Shown: one piece after another, positions 52,523-61,096 of the stretch
How positions within the stretch are numbered: the stretch's first letter is position 1
How the letters are laid out: each line of letters opens with the position of its first letter
Assembly (NCBI GenBank): GCA_025210265.1
Contig: JAOASD010000008.1
Coordinates: 1 to 64,000 of the forward strand
Length of the DNA stretch: 64,000 nucleotides
Origin: Pelagimonas sp.
GTDB lineage: Bacteria > Pseudomonadota > Alphaproteobacteria > Rhodobacterales > Rhodobacteraceae
Direction: 5' to 3'
Notes under the pieces: generated by a model
What the model saw: only the letters and a program-made list of their open reading frames with translations
Databases searched by the model: none
What the model was told of the DNA's origin: nothing
Made by a program: the position numbers and the translations under genes

Positions 52523-53443
52523 GTGAACAGCGTGAATAGCAGCGCAGATCAGGCCCCCATCACCCTATTGGATGGCGGCATGGGACAGGAATTGGTGCAT
52601 CGCGCGGGGGACCAACCGACGCCGCTTTGGTCGACGCAGGTGATGATGGATCATCCGGGGCTGGTGGCGCAGGTGCATGGCGACTATTTCGCCTCAGGGG
52701 CCAGTGTCGCGACCACCAACAGCTATGCGCTCCACCGTGACCGGCTGGTCAAGGCAGAGATCGAAGACCAGTTTGCCCCGCTTCTGTCCGCGGCCCTGAG
52801 CGAAGCCGCAGAGGCGCGCAAAGCCCATGGCGCAGGGCGCATTGCCGGGGCGATTGGCCCGCTTGGGGCCTCGTATCGCCCAGACATCCACCCGCCGGTG
52901 GCCGAGGCCGCGCCGCTTTATGCCGAGGTGGCCCGCCTGCTGGCTCCGGGTTGTGATCTGTTGATCATTGAAACCGTGGCGTCGCTGACCCACGCCCGCG
53001 CCGCGCTGCAAGGCGCGCTGGAGGCAGGCAAACCGGTCTGGCTGGCCGCCACGCTGGATGACAGCGACGGAACCAAGCTGCGCTCGGGTGAGGATCTGGC
53101 CGATCTGCTGCCCATCGTGGCCCAGGGCGCCAGCGCGGTGCTGGCCAATTGCTCGGTCCCCGAAGTCATGGGCACGGCGATGGAGATCCTGTCCAAAGGC
53201 GCTCTGCCCTTTGGGGCCTATGCCAATGGTTTCACAAAGATTTCTGACGGCTTTCTGGAGGACAGCCCTACGGTTGATGCTCTGACCGCGCGCAGCGATC
53301 TGGGCCCGGACCGCTATGCCGATCATGTCATGAACTGGATCGCGCAGGGGGCCACCATCGTCGGTGGCTGCTGCGAAACCGGCCCTGCGCATATCGCTGA
53401 AATTGCCCGCCGCCTGCGCGCGGCTGGCCATCCCATCGTCTGA
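52523..53443 (+). CDS. Homocysteine S-methyltransferase family protein
   Basis: 306 residues from GTG 52523 (MNSVNSSADQ), with AAAGGA seven bases upstream. The TIM-barrel zinc site cysteines are in VLANCSVPE and the GGCCETGP motif near the end. The N-terminal LLDGGMGQELVHRAG is the family opening. It transfers a methyl group from a donor to homocysteine. Because a dimethylglycine dehydrogenase gene begins 27 bases downstream, betaine is the most likely donor (betaine to dimethylglycine); S-methylmethionine is the alternative. Confidence 0.88.
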   Translation: MNSVNSSADQAPITLLDGGMGQELVHRAGDQPTPLWSTQVMMDHPGLVAQVHGDYFASGASVATTNSYALHRDRLVKAEIEDQFAPLLSAALSEAAEARKAHGAGRIAGAIGPLGASYRPDIHPPVAEAAPLYAEVARLLAPGCDLLIIETVASLTHARAALQGALEAGKPVWLAATLDDSDGTKLRSGEDLADLLPIVAQGASAVLANCSVPEVMGTAMEILSKGALPFGAYANGFTKISDGFLEDSPTVDALTARSDLGPDRYADHVMNWIAQGATIVGGCCETGPAHIAEIARRLRAAGHPIV

Positions 53444-53470
53444 CCCTCGCAAACACCCGGAGGCCCCGCC

Positions 53471-55918
53471 ATGAGCAAGATCCCCCAGCACGCCCGTGCC
53501 GTCATCATCGGAGGCGGCGTGATCGGCTGTTCCGTCGCCTATCACCTGACCAAACTGGGCTGGAAAGATGTCGTCCTGCTGGAACGCAAACAGCTGACCT
53601 CGGGCACGACCTGGCACGCGGCTGGTCTGATCGCCCAGCTGCGCGCGACGGCGAACATGACCAAGCTGGCGAAATACAGTCAGGAACTTTACGGCTCGCT
53701 TGAGGCGGAAACCGGCGTCGCCACGGGGTTCAAACGCTGCGGGTCCATCACCGTGTCGCTGACCGAAGAGCGCCGCGAGGAAATCTATCGTCAGGCCGCC
53801 ATGGCCCGCAGCTTTGGTGTCGAGGTCGAGGAAATCTCGCCCGAGGAGGTCAAGGCCAAGTATGAGCACCTGAATATTGACGGTGTGACCGGGGGCGTCT
53901 ACCTGCCGCTGGACGGGCAGGGCGACCCGGCCAATATTGCGCTGGCACTGGCCAAGGGCGCGCGCCAGCGCGGCGCGGTGGTGGCCGAGCGCACCAAGGC
54001 CACCGGCGTCACCCGTCAGGGCCGCCGCATCACCTCGGTCGATTGGGAAAACGAGGCCGGTGAAAGCGGCACCATCACCTGCGATCACGTGATCAACTGT
54101 GCGGGAATGTGGGGCCACGAGGTCGGCAAGATGCTGAACACCAATGTGCCGCTTCATGCCTGCGAACATTTCTACATCGTGACCGAGGGCATTTCCGGCC
54201 TGACCCAGATGCCGGTGCTGCGCGTCCCCGATGAATGCGCCTATTACAAGGAAGATGCTGGGAAAATTCTGCTGGGTGCCTTTGAACCCAACGCAAAACC
54301 CTGGGCCATGGATGGCATCCCCAAAGATTTCGAATTTGACCAGCTGCCCGAGGATTTCGACCATTTCGAACCGATCCTGGAGGCCGCAGTAAACCGTCTG
54401 CCGATGCTGGCCGAGGCGGGCATTCACACCTTCTTTAATGGTCCTGAAAGTTTCACTCCCGACGATGCCTATCATCTGGGGCAAGCGCCCGAGATGGACA
54501 ATGTCTGGGTTGCGGCGGGCTTTAATTCGATCGGGATCCAGTCGGCGGGCGGCGCGGGCATGGCGCTGGCGCAATGGATGGAGAGCGGCGAAAAGCCGTT
54601 TGATCTGGGCGATGTGGATATTTCCCGGATGCAGCCGTTCCAGGGCAACAAAACCTATCTGTTTGAACGCTCCAAGGAAACGCTGGGCCTGCTATATGCC
54701 GACCACTTCCCCTATCGCCAAAAGGCCACCGCGCGCGGTGTGCGCCGCACCCCGTTCCACCAGCATCTGCTGGATCAGGGCGCGGTGATGGGCGAGTTGG
54801 CCGGTTGGGAGCGCGCCAACTGGTTCGCCAATGAGGGCCAGACCGCAGAATATGAATATAGCTGGAAGCGTCAGAACTTCTTTAACAATGTCGCCGCCGA
54901 ACATAAGGCCGTGCGCGAGAATGTCGGCATGTATGACATGTCCTCCTTTGGCAAGATCCGCGTCGAGGGGCCGGACGCCACCGCCTATCTGAACTATGTG
55001 GGCGGCGGGCAATATGACGTGCCGGTGGGCAAGATCGTCTATACCCAGTTCCTCAATGTGAATGGCGGGATCGAGGCGGATGTGACCATCACACGCCTGT
55101 CCGAAACCGCCTATCTGGTGGTCACCCCTGCTGCGACGCGGATGGCCGATCAGACCTGGATGATGCGCAACAAGGGCGATTTCAACGTGGTGATCACCGA
55201 TGTCACCGCCGGCGAAGGCGTGCTGGCCGTGATGGGTCCGAATGCGCGCAAATTGCTGCAGGCGGTGTCGCCGAATGATTTCTCTAACGCGGCTAACCCC
55301 TTTGGCACGGCGCAGGAGATCGAGCTGGGCATGGGCCTCGCCCGTGTGCATCGCGTGACCTATGTCGGCGAACTCGGCTGGGAAATCTACGTGTCCTCGG
55401 ACATGGCAGGCCACGCCTTTGAGGTGCTGCACGCGGCCGGTCAGGACATGGGGCTGAAACTCTGCGGGATGCACATGATGGATTGCGCCCGCATCGAAAA
55501 GGGCTTCCGCCATTTTGGCCATGACATCACCCCCGAAGATCACGTGCTGGAGGCGGGGCTGGGCTTTGCGGTCAAAACCGACAAGCCCGATTTCATCGGC
55601 CGTGACGCGGTGCTGCGCAAAAAGGACGAAGGTCTGGCGCTGCGGATGGTACAGTTCAAACTGACCGATCCCGAGCCGCTGCTGTATCACAACGAACCGA
55701 TCATTCGGGATGGTGAGATCGTCGGCTATCTGTCTTCGGGCGCCTATGGGCATCATCTGGGCGGAGCGATGGGTCTGGGCTATGTGCCCTGCAAAGGCGA
55801 AAGCGCGGCGGATGTGCTGGGCTCGACCTATGAAATCGACGTGATGGGCACCCGCGTGCGCGCCGAAGCCTCGCTGAAACCCATGTATGATCCGAAATCG
55901 GACCGGGTGAAGGCCTGA
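53471..55918 (+). CDS. Dimethylglycine dehydrogenase-like FAD/GcvT fusion protein
   Basis: 815 residues in the DMGDH/sarcosine dehydrogenase layout. FAD domain (about 9-365) with VIIGGGVIGCSVAYHL and the covalent-flavin His49 in SGTTWHAAGL; a FAO_M linker (about 370-425); GCV_T folate domain (about 430-715) with VGMYDMSSFGKIRVEGPDA and the glycine-rich GELGWEIYV; C-terminal GCV_T_C (about 720-805). It oxidises dimethylglycine to sarcosine, passing the one-carbon unit to tetrahydrofolate or releasing formaldehyde. With the upstream methyltransferase it makes a betaine demethylation pair. Confidence 0.9.
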   Translation: MSKIPQHARAVIIGGGVIGCSVAYHLTKLGWKDVVLLERKQLTSGTTWHAAGLIAQLRATANMTKLAKYSQELYGSLEAETGVATGFKRCGSITVSLTEERREEIYRQAAMARSFGVEVEEISPEEVKAKYEHLNIDGVTGGVYLPLDGQGDPANIALALAKGARQRGAVVAERTKATGVTRQGRRITSVDWENEAGESGTITCDHVINCAGMWGHEVGKMLNTNVPLHACEHFYIVTEGISGLTQMPVLRVPDECAYYKEDAGKILLGAFEPNAKPWAMDGIPKDFEFDQLPEDFDHFEPILEAAVNRLPMLAEAGIHTFFNGPESFTPDDAYHLGQAPEMDNVWVAAGFNSIGIQSAGGAGMALAQWMESGEKPFDLGDVDISRMQPFQGNKTYLFERSKETLGLLYADHFPYRQKATARGVRRTPFHQHLLDQGAVMGELAGWERANWFANEGQTAEYEYSWKRQNFFNNVAAEHKAVRENVGMYDMSSFGKIRVEGPDATAYLNYVGGGQYDVPVGKIVYTQFLNVNGGIEADVTITRLSETAYLVVTPAATRMADQTWMMRNKGDFNVVITDVTAGEGVLAVMGPNARKLLQAVSPNDFSNAANPFGTAQEIELGMGLARVHRVTYVGELGWEIYVSSDMAGHAFEVLHAAGQDMGLKLCGMHMMDCARIEKGFRHFGHDITPEDHVLEAGLGFAVKTDKPDFIGRDAVLRKKDEGLALRMVQFKLTDPEPLLYHNEPIIRDGEIVGYLSSGAYGHHLGGAMGLGYVPCKGESAADVLGSTYEIDVMGTRVRAEASLKPMYDPKSDRVKA

Positions 55919-56084
55919 TCTGACCCAATGACACAGGATGGGACGGGGTCTGCGCCCTGTCCCATCGCGCCCGGTTTCATCAAGACCTGTGCGCCTGGCA
56001 TCACGAATATTCATGGCCATGCTGGTTTGTTTTCTTTTCCTTGATCCGCGCGCGTGATTACCCTCGCGATCAAGGAGACCCTCC

Positions 56085-56969
56085 ATGACATCGCCAACCG
56101 ATTCCGACAGCCCGCGCGGGCTTGCCTTTGCTTTGACGGCCTATTTTCTCTGGGGCTTTCTGCCGCTGTATCTGAAGCTGGTGGACCATGTGCCCGCAGC
56201 CGAGGTCGTGGTGCATCGTGTGCTGTGGTCCGTGCCCGTGGCAGGCGCGTTGCTGGTGATCACGCGGCGCACCAAAGACCTGCGCGAAGCCCTGATGAAC
56301 CCGCGCATGCTGGGCATGGCCTGCATCACCGCCGCGCTGATTTCGATCAACTGGGGCATCTATGTCTGGGCCGTCGCCAATGACCGCACGATTGACGGCG
56401 CGCTGGGGTACTACGTGAACCCGCTGTTCAGCGTGTTGATGGGCGCGGTCCTGCTGGGGGAAAAGCTGAACCGGACGCAGATGATTGCCGTGGGGCTGGC
56501 AGGCATTGCCGTGGTCATCCTGTTTGTCGCCGCTGCGCGCCCGCCCTGGGTGCCTATGGGGCTGATGCTCAGCTGGGGCTTTTACGCTTATTTCAAGAAA
56601 TCCCTGCCGATCGGTCCCAATCAGGGCTTCATGCTAGAGGTTCTGATCCTGTCAGTTCCGGCGCTGGCCTATGCGATCTATATGGGACCAAATGCCAATT
56701 TTGGTGCCTCGGCGCGGGATACCGCGCTGTTGGTCGGTTGCGGCGTGGTCACTGCCGTGCCGCTGCTGGTTTATGCGAACGGGGCCAAATTGCTGCGCCT
56801 CTCGACCATCGCGATCCTGCAATATGTGGCACCGACCATGATCTTTCTGGTCGCAGTCTTTGTGTTCAAAGAAGAGATCGACCCGGCGCGCATGGTCGCT
56901 TTCCCGTTGATCTGGGCCGCGCTTGTGATCTATTCCGTGCCACTGGTCCGGCAGATGCGCCGGGCCTGA
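56085..56969 (+). CDS. rarD: RarD family EamA transporter
   Basis: 294 residues, ten membrane segments. RarD signatures: GLAFALTAYFLWGFLPLYLKL near the N-terminus, VVHRVLWSVPVAGALL, and NDRTIDGALGYYVNPLFSVLMGAVLLGEKLNRTQ. Substrate unknown; the family was named for chloramphenicol sensitivity. The pseudouridine synthase gene begins 8 bases after its stop. Confidence 0.92.
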   Translation: MTSPTDSDSPRGLAFALTAYFLWGFLPLYLKLVDHVPAAEVVVHRVLWSVPVAGALLVITRRTKDLREALMNPRMLGMACITAALISINWGIYVWAVANDRTIDGALGYYVNPLFSVLMGAVLLGEKLNRTQMIAVGLAGIAVVILFVAAARPPWVPMGLMLSWGFYAYFKKSLPIGPNQGFMLEVLILSVPALAYAIYMGPNANFGASARDTALLVGCGVVTAVPLLVYANGAKLLRLSTIAILQYVAPTMIFLVAVFVFKEEIDPARMVAFPLIWAALVIYSVPLVRQMRRA

Positions 56970-56977
56970 AAGGGGCC

Positions 56978-57634
56978 ATGGTCGAACAGAACGATATTTA
57001 TAATCCGCCGCAGGATCCGATCACGGTGCTGCACGAAGACAGCGATCTGCTGATCGTGGACAAACCGGCCGGGCTGCTTTCGGTGCCGGGCAAAGGGCCC
57101 GAGCTGGCCGATTGCCTGCTGTCCCGGCTTGAGGCGGGCTTTCCCACTGTGCGGCTGGTGCACCGGCTGGACCGGGACACCTCGGGCGTGATGGTCTTTT
57201 CCCTGACGGCCCATGCACAGCGCCATCTGGGCCAGCAATTCGAGGCCCGCAAGGTCAAGAAAACCTATGTCGCGCGGCTGCAAGGGCAGCTGGAGCCCAA
57301 AGAGGGGCAAGTCGATCTGCCGCTTATCGTGGACTGGCCGAACCGTCCTAAACAAATGGTCTGTCACGAAACCGGCAAACCCGCCGTGACCGATTGGAAA
57401 GTGATGCGCGCGGATGAGGCGGAAACCCGCGTGCGCCTGTTCCCGCTGACCGGGCGCAGTCACCAGTTGCGGGTGCATATGCTGGCGCTGGGCCACCCGA
57501 TCTTGGGCGATCCGCTCTACGCACCTGACACAACCATCGCGCATCCGCGCCTGATGCTCCATGCCGAAGAGCTGCGCGTAAACCACCCCGAAAGCGGTCG
57601 GGGTATGAAATTCCGCGCCAAGGCACCATTCTGA
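56978..57634 (+). CDS. RluA-family pseudouridine synthase
   Basis: 218 residues from ATG 56978, with AAAGGGG two bases upstream. Catalytic Asp in RLVHRLDRDTSGVMVF; other marks LLIVDKPAGLLSVPGKG and GRSHQLRVHMLALGHPILGDPLYA. No S4 domain, and short, as in RluA itself (23S U746 and tRNA U32). The target is therefore probably those sites, but is not proved by sequence. Confidence 0.92.
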   Translation: MVEQNDIYNPPQDPITVLHEDSDLLIVDKPAGLLSVPGKGPELADCLLSRLEAGFPTVRLVHRLDRDTSGVMVFSLTAHAQRHLGQQFEARKVKKTYVARLQGQLEPKEGQVDLPLIVDWPNRPKQMVCHETGKPAVTDWKVMRADEAETRVRLFPLTGRSHQLRVHMLALGHPILGDPLYAPDTTIAHPRLMLHAEELRVNHPESGRGMKFRAKAPF

Positions 57635-57641
57635 GCGCATA

Positions 57642-57663
57642 AAAAAGGGGGCGCTGCCCCCTC
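57642..57663 (-). terminator. Candidate terminator on the minus strand after the aldehyde dehydrogenase gene
   Basis: On the minus strand GGGGGC-AGC-GCCCCC is followed by TTTTTTATG. It lies about 140 bases beyond the aldehyde dehydrogenase stop; the GTATTT repeat pair lies in between. Confidence 0.65.
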
Positions 57664-57685
57664 TGGCCTACGGCCATTCACCCCC

Positions 57686-57750
57686 GGGTGTATTTGTGAA
57701 AGCAAAGAAGCAAAGGCGCGCCTGGGCTTCTTCTCTTTGAAAGTACCTCC
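57686..57750. repeat. Dispersed GTATTT element, inverted pair (copy F)
   Basis: Left arm 57686-57710 starts GGGTGTATTTGTGAAAGC; right arm 57727-57750 is a near reverse complement (CTTCTTCTCTTTGAAAGTAC). GGCGCGCC lies between them, as in the pair after dapB. Confidence 0.62.
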
Positions 57751-57786
57751 GGGGGAGGCCCGATAGGGCCGGGGGCAGCGCCCCCA
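57751..57786. repeat. GC-rich hairpin adjoining the repeat pair
   Basis: GGCCCGATAGGGCC forms one short stem and GGGGGCAGCGCCCCC another. It has the same place and form as the hairpin at 20846-20882. Confidence 0.5.
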
Positions 57787-57800
57787 GACCCCGTTTTTGT

Positions 57801-59243
57801 TTAGCCCTCGTTGGACCAGCCGCTGACGGATTTGACTTCGAGGAAGTCATGAATGCCCCAGCTGCCGCCTTCGCGGCCATTGCCGGACATTTTCATCCCG
57901 CCAAAAGGGGCACCGGCACCGCGGCTCTGGCCGTTGATTTCCACCATGCCCGAGCGCAGCACGCGCGACAGGCGATTGGCGCGGGCACCATCCTGTGTCT
58001 GGACATAATTGGTCAGGCCATAGGGCGTGTCATTGGCGATTTCGACGGCCTCGTCCTCGGTTTCGAATTTGAGGATCGCCATCACCGGGCCAAAGATTTC
58101 CTCGCGGGCGATGGTCATGTCATTGGTGACATCGGCAAAGATTGTCGGGCGGATATAGAACCCTTTGTTCAGACCATCGGGGCGGCCTGTGCCACCGGCG
58201 ACCAGGCGCGCGCCTTCGTCGATGCCTTTCTGGATCAGACCCTGGATCTTTTCCCACTGGGCTTTGTTCACCACCGGGCCGATATGGCGGCCTTCTTCTG
58301 AGGGCACGCCGACTTCGATCCGGTTTGCCATTTCAGCCGCCTCTTCGACCACGCGGTCATAGGCCGAGGCCTCGACCATCATGCGCGAGGGTGCGTTACA
58401 GGACTGGCCGGTGTTCTGCATCATGTCCAGCACGCTGCGCTTGACCGCTTTTTCATCCGCATCGGCAAAGATCAGGTTGGCCCCTTTGCCGCCCAGCTCC
58501 AGGTGCACGCGCTTCAGCGTGTCGGCGGCGGCCTTGGAGATCAGGATGCCCGCGCGGGTCGAGCCGGTAAAGCTGACCATGTCCACATCCTTGTGGCCGG
58601 ACAGGTCAGAGCCCACGCCCACACCATCGCCATTCACCAGGTTGAACACGCCTGCGGGGATGTCGGCAGCGTCCATGATTTCAGCAAAGATCATCGCGTC
58701 CAGCGGGCTTTCTTCGGATGGTTTCAGCACCATGGTGTTGCCCGCCACCAGCGCCGCACCAACCTTGAGCGTGACCTGGTTCATTGGCCAGTTCCACGGC
58801 GTGATCAGGGCGCAGACCCCGACCGCCTCGTGGATGATGCGATCATTGGGGGCGTGATCGCCAAGGGGGGCGTCCCACGGGAAATCCTTGGCCGCGCGGA
58901 TGAAGTTTTTCAGATGCCAGAGGCCCGCGCCGACCTGGGCTGTGCGCGACAGGGAAATCGGCGTGCCCATTTCTGTGCTCATGGCCTGGGCCAGATCTTC
59001 GGTGCGGTTTTTATATTCCGCATAGACGCGTTCCAGCGCCGCGATGCGCTGTTCGACCGGGGTGGCCATCCAGCCGGGCAGGGCGGCTTTGGCTGCGGCG
59101 ACGGCGGCGTCGGTGTCTGCTGTGCCGCCCAGGGAAATGGTGGCGCAGGGCTCTTCTGTTGCGGGGTCAATGACCTGGTAATCCCGGCCTGCGATCGGAT
59201 CGACCCATTGCCCGTTGATGTAGAATTGCCTGTTCTCGATCAT
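57801..59243 (-). CDS. NAD(P)-dependent aldehyde dehydrogenase
   Basis: 480 residues of the ALDH superfamily. Catalytic Cys282 in TGQSCNAPSRM, general base Glu249 in LELGGKGAN, and Asn151 in TPWNWP; nucleotide-binding VSFTGSTRAG; EIFGPVMAIL near the C-terminus. GGGAG upstream of the ATG fits. The aldehyde is not determined; close relatives act on aliphatic or aromatic aldehydes. A palindromic CCGACC/GGTCGG site lies 30 bases before the start and may bind a TetR-type repressor. Confidence 0.92.
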   Translation of the reverse strand: MIENRQFYINGQWVDPIAGRDYQVIDPATEEPCATISLGGTADTDAAVAAAKAALPGWMATPVEQRIAALERVYAEYKNRTEDLAQAMSTEMGTPISLSRTAQVGAGLWHLKNFIRAAKDFPWDAPLGDHAPNDRIIHEAVGVCALITPWNWPMNQVTLKVGAALVAGNTMVLKPSEESPLDAMIFAEIMDAADIPAGVFNLVNGDGVGVGSDLSGHKDVDMVSFTGSTRAGILISKAAADTLKRVHLELGGKGANLIFADADEKAVKRSVLDMMQNTGQSCNAPSRMMVEASAYDRVVEEAAEMANRIEVGVPSEEGRHIGPVVNKAQWEKIQGLIQKGIDEGARLVAGGTGRPDGLNKGFYIRPTIFADVTNDMTIAREEIFGPVMAILKFETEDEAVEIANDTPYGLTNYVQTQDGARANRLSRVLRSGMVEINGQSRGAGAPFGGMKMSGNGREGGSWGIHDFLEVKSVSGWSNEG

Positions 59244-59272
59244 CGAAAACTCCCTTGAAACTTTGGTGCCAG

Positions 59273-59288
59273 CCGACCGCTTGGTCGG
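59273..59288. promoter_or_regulatory. Candidate TetR-type operator before the aldehyde dehydrogenase gene
   Basis: CCGACC-GCTT-GGTCGG is a perfect 6-bp inverted repeat with a four-base centre, of the general ACCGACC...GGTCGGT form seen in several TetR-family operators. It lies 30-45 bases upstream of the gene's ATG. No TetR gene is nearby in the window. Confidence 0.45.
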
Positions 59289-59412
59289 TCTATTTGCGGC
59301 ACTCTGTCACCCCGCGCGCAGAGTCGCAAGGGAGGGGTTTACATCGCGCTGTGCGCCCGCATCTATTTTGGATAATCTCAGTTGAAAGCACTGCACTGGA
59401 AAGGATCTGCAC

Positions 59413-60066
59413 ATGGCTTTGCGCATCAATGACGAGCTGCCGAACTTGACCGTCACCACCGATCAGGGTGATCTGACCCTGCATGACTGGATCGGCGACA
59501 GCTGGGCGATCCTGTTCAGCCACCCAAAGGATTACACCCCGGTCTGCACCACCGAATTTGGCGCGGTTGCGCAGCTGGCCGATGAATGGGCCAAGCGCGG
59601 CACCAAGGTCATGGGCATTTCCGTCGATGGTGTCGAAGAGCACAAGGGCTGGAAAAACGACATCGAATCCGTGGCCGGTGCGCCGGCGGGCTTTCCGATC
59701 ATCGCCGATGAGGATCTGACCGTGGCCAAGGCGCTGGATATGCTGCCTGCTGACGCCTATCTGCCCGATGGCCGCACCCCGGCGGATAGCGCCACGGTGC
59801 GTTCGGTCTTTATCGTTGCGCCGAACAAGAAGGTGCAGCTGATGATGACCTATCCCATGTCCGTGGGCCGCAACTTTGCCGAGGTGCTGCGCGCGCTGGA
59901 TGGTCTGCAGCGCACCTATGAACAGCCGCTGGCCACCCCGGCCAACTGGGAAACCGGTCAGGATGTGATCGTGGCGCTGGCGCTGGATGACGCTGCGGCG
60001 GCTGAAAAATACGGCGATCTGGACATCAAGCTGCCCTATCTGCGCTTTGCCAAAAGCCCAGAGTGA
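59413..60066 (+). CDS. 1-Cys peroxiredoxin (Prx6 type)
   Basis: 217 residues. Peroxidatic Cys45 in HPKDYTPVCTTEFG is the only Cys in the protein, so there is no resolving Cys. The Arg and C-terminal domain of the Prx6 group are present (RSVFIVAPNKKVQLMMTYPMSVGRNFAEVLRALD and the PANWETGQDVIV tail). It reduces peroxides in the cytoplasm using an external thiol. AAAGGA lies upstream of the start. A terminator follows the gene. Confidence 0.94.
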   Translation: MALRINDELPNLTVTTDQGDLTLHDWIGDSWAILFSHPKDYTPVCTTEFGAVAQLADEWAKRGTKVMGISVDGVEEHKGWKNDIESVAGAPAGFPIIADEDLTVAKALDMLPADAYLPDGRTPADSATVRSVFIVAPNKKVQLMMTYPMSVGRNFAEVLRALDGLQRTYEQPLATPANWETGQDVIVALALDDAAAAEKYGDLDIKLPYLRFAKSPE

Positions 60067-60086
60067 TCCCGGTTTTGATGATTTTG

Positions 60087-60118
60087 AAGGGGCGCCCTGA
60101 CCGGGGCGCCCTTTTTCT
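60087..60118 (+). terminator. Rho-independent terminator after the peroxiredoxin gene
   Basis: AAGGGGCGCC and GGCGCCCTTTTT pair around a TGACC-centred loop, with TTTTTCTT after the stem. Confidence 0.85.
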
Positions 60119-60146
60119 TGGCTGCGTTTTTGTTGGCGCGGGGAAT

Positions 60147-60166
60147 GGGTATTTTTGAAGCAAAGA
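60147..60166 (+). repeat. Dispersed GTATTT element, copy G
   Basis: GGGTATTTTTGAAGCAAAGA, followed by CGCCCCTGGGCGG and TTGCCCTTTTT. It lies between the peroxiredoxin terminator and xthA. Confidence 0.6.
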
Positions 60167-60236
60167 CGCCCCTGGGCGGTTGCCCTTTTTCCGCGCGCTT
60201 GGCACTGTGCGGCGCAGCGAACAAGTGGAGAACACG

Positions 60237-61025
60237 ATGCCCTTTACCCTGGCCACATGGAACATCAACTCGGTGCGGCTGCGGGCCGGTCTGGTGGAGA
60301 AACTTCTGCAGGAAGAGGCACCCGATGTGCTGTGCCTGCAGGAATGCAAATCGCCGGTGGACAAGATCCCGCATGAACAGTTCGCCGCGCTGGGCTACAC
60401 CCACATGGTGGCCAATGGACAAAAGGGGTACAATGGCGTGGCGATCCTGTCCAAGATCCCGATGGAAGAGGCGGGGCGCGAGGATTACGCCAGTCTGGGC
60501 CATGCGCGCCATATTGCGGGGCGGCTGGAAAACGGGGTGACGATCCATAATTTCTATGTGCCTGCGGGCGGGGATGTGCCCGATCGCGAGGTGAACGAGA
60601 AATTTGGTCAGAAGCTGGATTATCTGGCCGAGATGCGCGATGCGTTTCACGCCGATAAACCTCAGAAATCCATTCTGGTGGGGGATCTGAACATCGCCCC
60701 GCGTGAGGATGATGTCTGGAGTCACAAGCAGTTGTTGAAGGTTGTCAGCCACACGCCGATCGAGGTCGAGGCGCTGGGCGCGACGCAGGATGCGGGCGGC
60801 TGGGTCGACATCACCCGGCAGGATATTCCCGAGGGGCAGCTTTATAGCTGGTGGAGCTACCGGGCCAAGGATTGGTCGGCGGCGGATAAGGGGCGGCGGC
60901 TGGACCATGTCTGGGCGACACCGGATATTTCCAATGCCGCCCATTCCAGCAGGGTGCTGCGGGAGGCGCGCGGCTGGGAAAAACCCAGCGACCACGCGCC
61001 GGTTTTTGCGACATTTGACGTTTAG
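60237..61025 (+). CDS. xthA: Exodeoxyribonuclease III
   Basis: 262 residues from ATG 60237, with GGAG seven bases upstream. ATWNINSVRLR with the metal-binding Asn, LCLQECKSP with the catalytic Glu, VGDLNIAPREDDVW, RLDHVWATPD and the final SDHAPVFATF with the catalytic His. It is an AP endonuclease and 3' exonuclease in base-excision repair. Confidence 0.95.
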   Translation: MPFTLATWNINSVRLRAGLVEKLLQEEAPDVLCLQECKSPVDKIPHEQFAALGYTHMVANGQKGYNGVAILSKIPMEEAGREDYASLGHARHIAGRLENGVTIHNFYVPAGGDVPDREVNEKFGQKLDYLAEMRDAFHADKPQKSILVGDLNIAPREDDVWSHKQLLKVVSHTPIEVEALGATQDAGGWVDITRQDIPEGQLYSWWSYRAKDWSAADKGRRLDHVWATPDISNAAHSSRVLREARGWEKPSDHAPVFATFDV

Positions 61026-61096
61026 GTCGCAGTTCATGTCGCGCGGATGAGGCCCAGAGCGGCATCTGCGCTGGCAGGCGGGCTGCGCCCACCGGT

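Noticed and set aside
52694-54574. Minus-strand open frame of about 626 codons
   Set aside because: Lies across two well-supported plus-strand enzymes and shows no domain.
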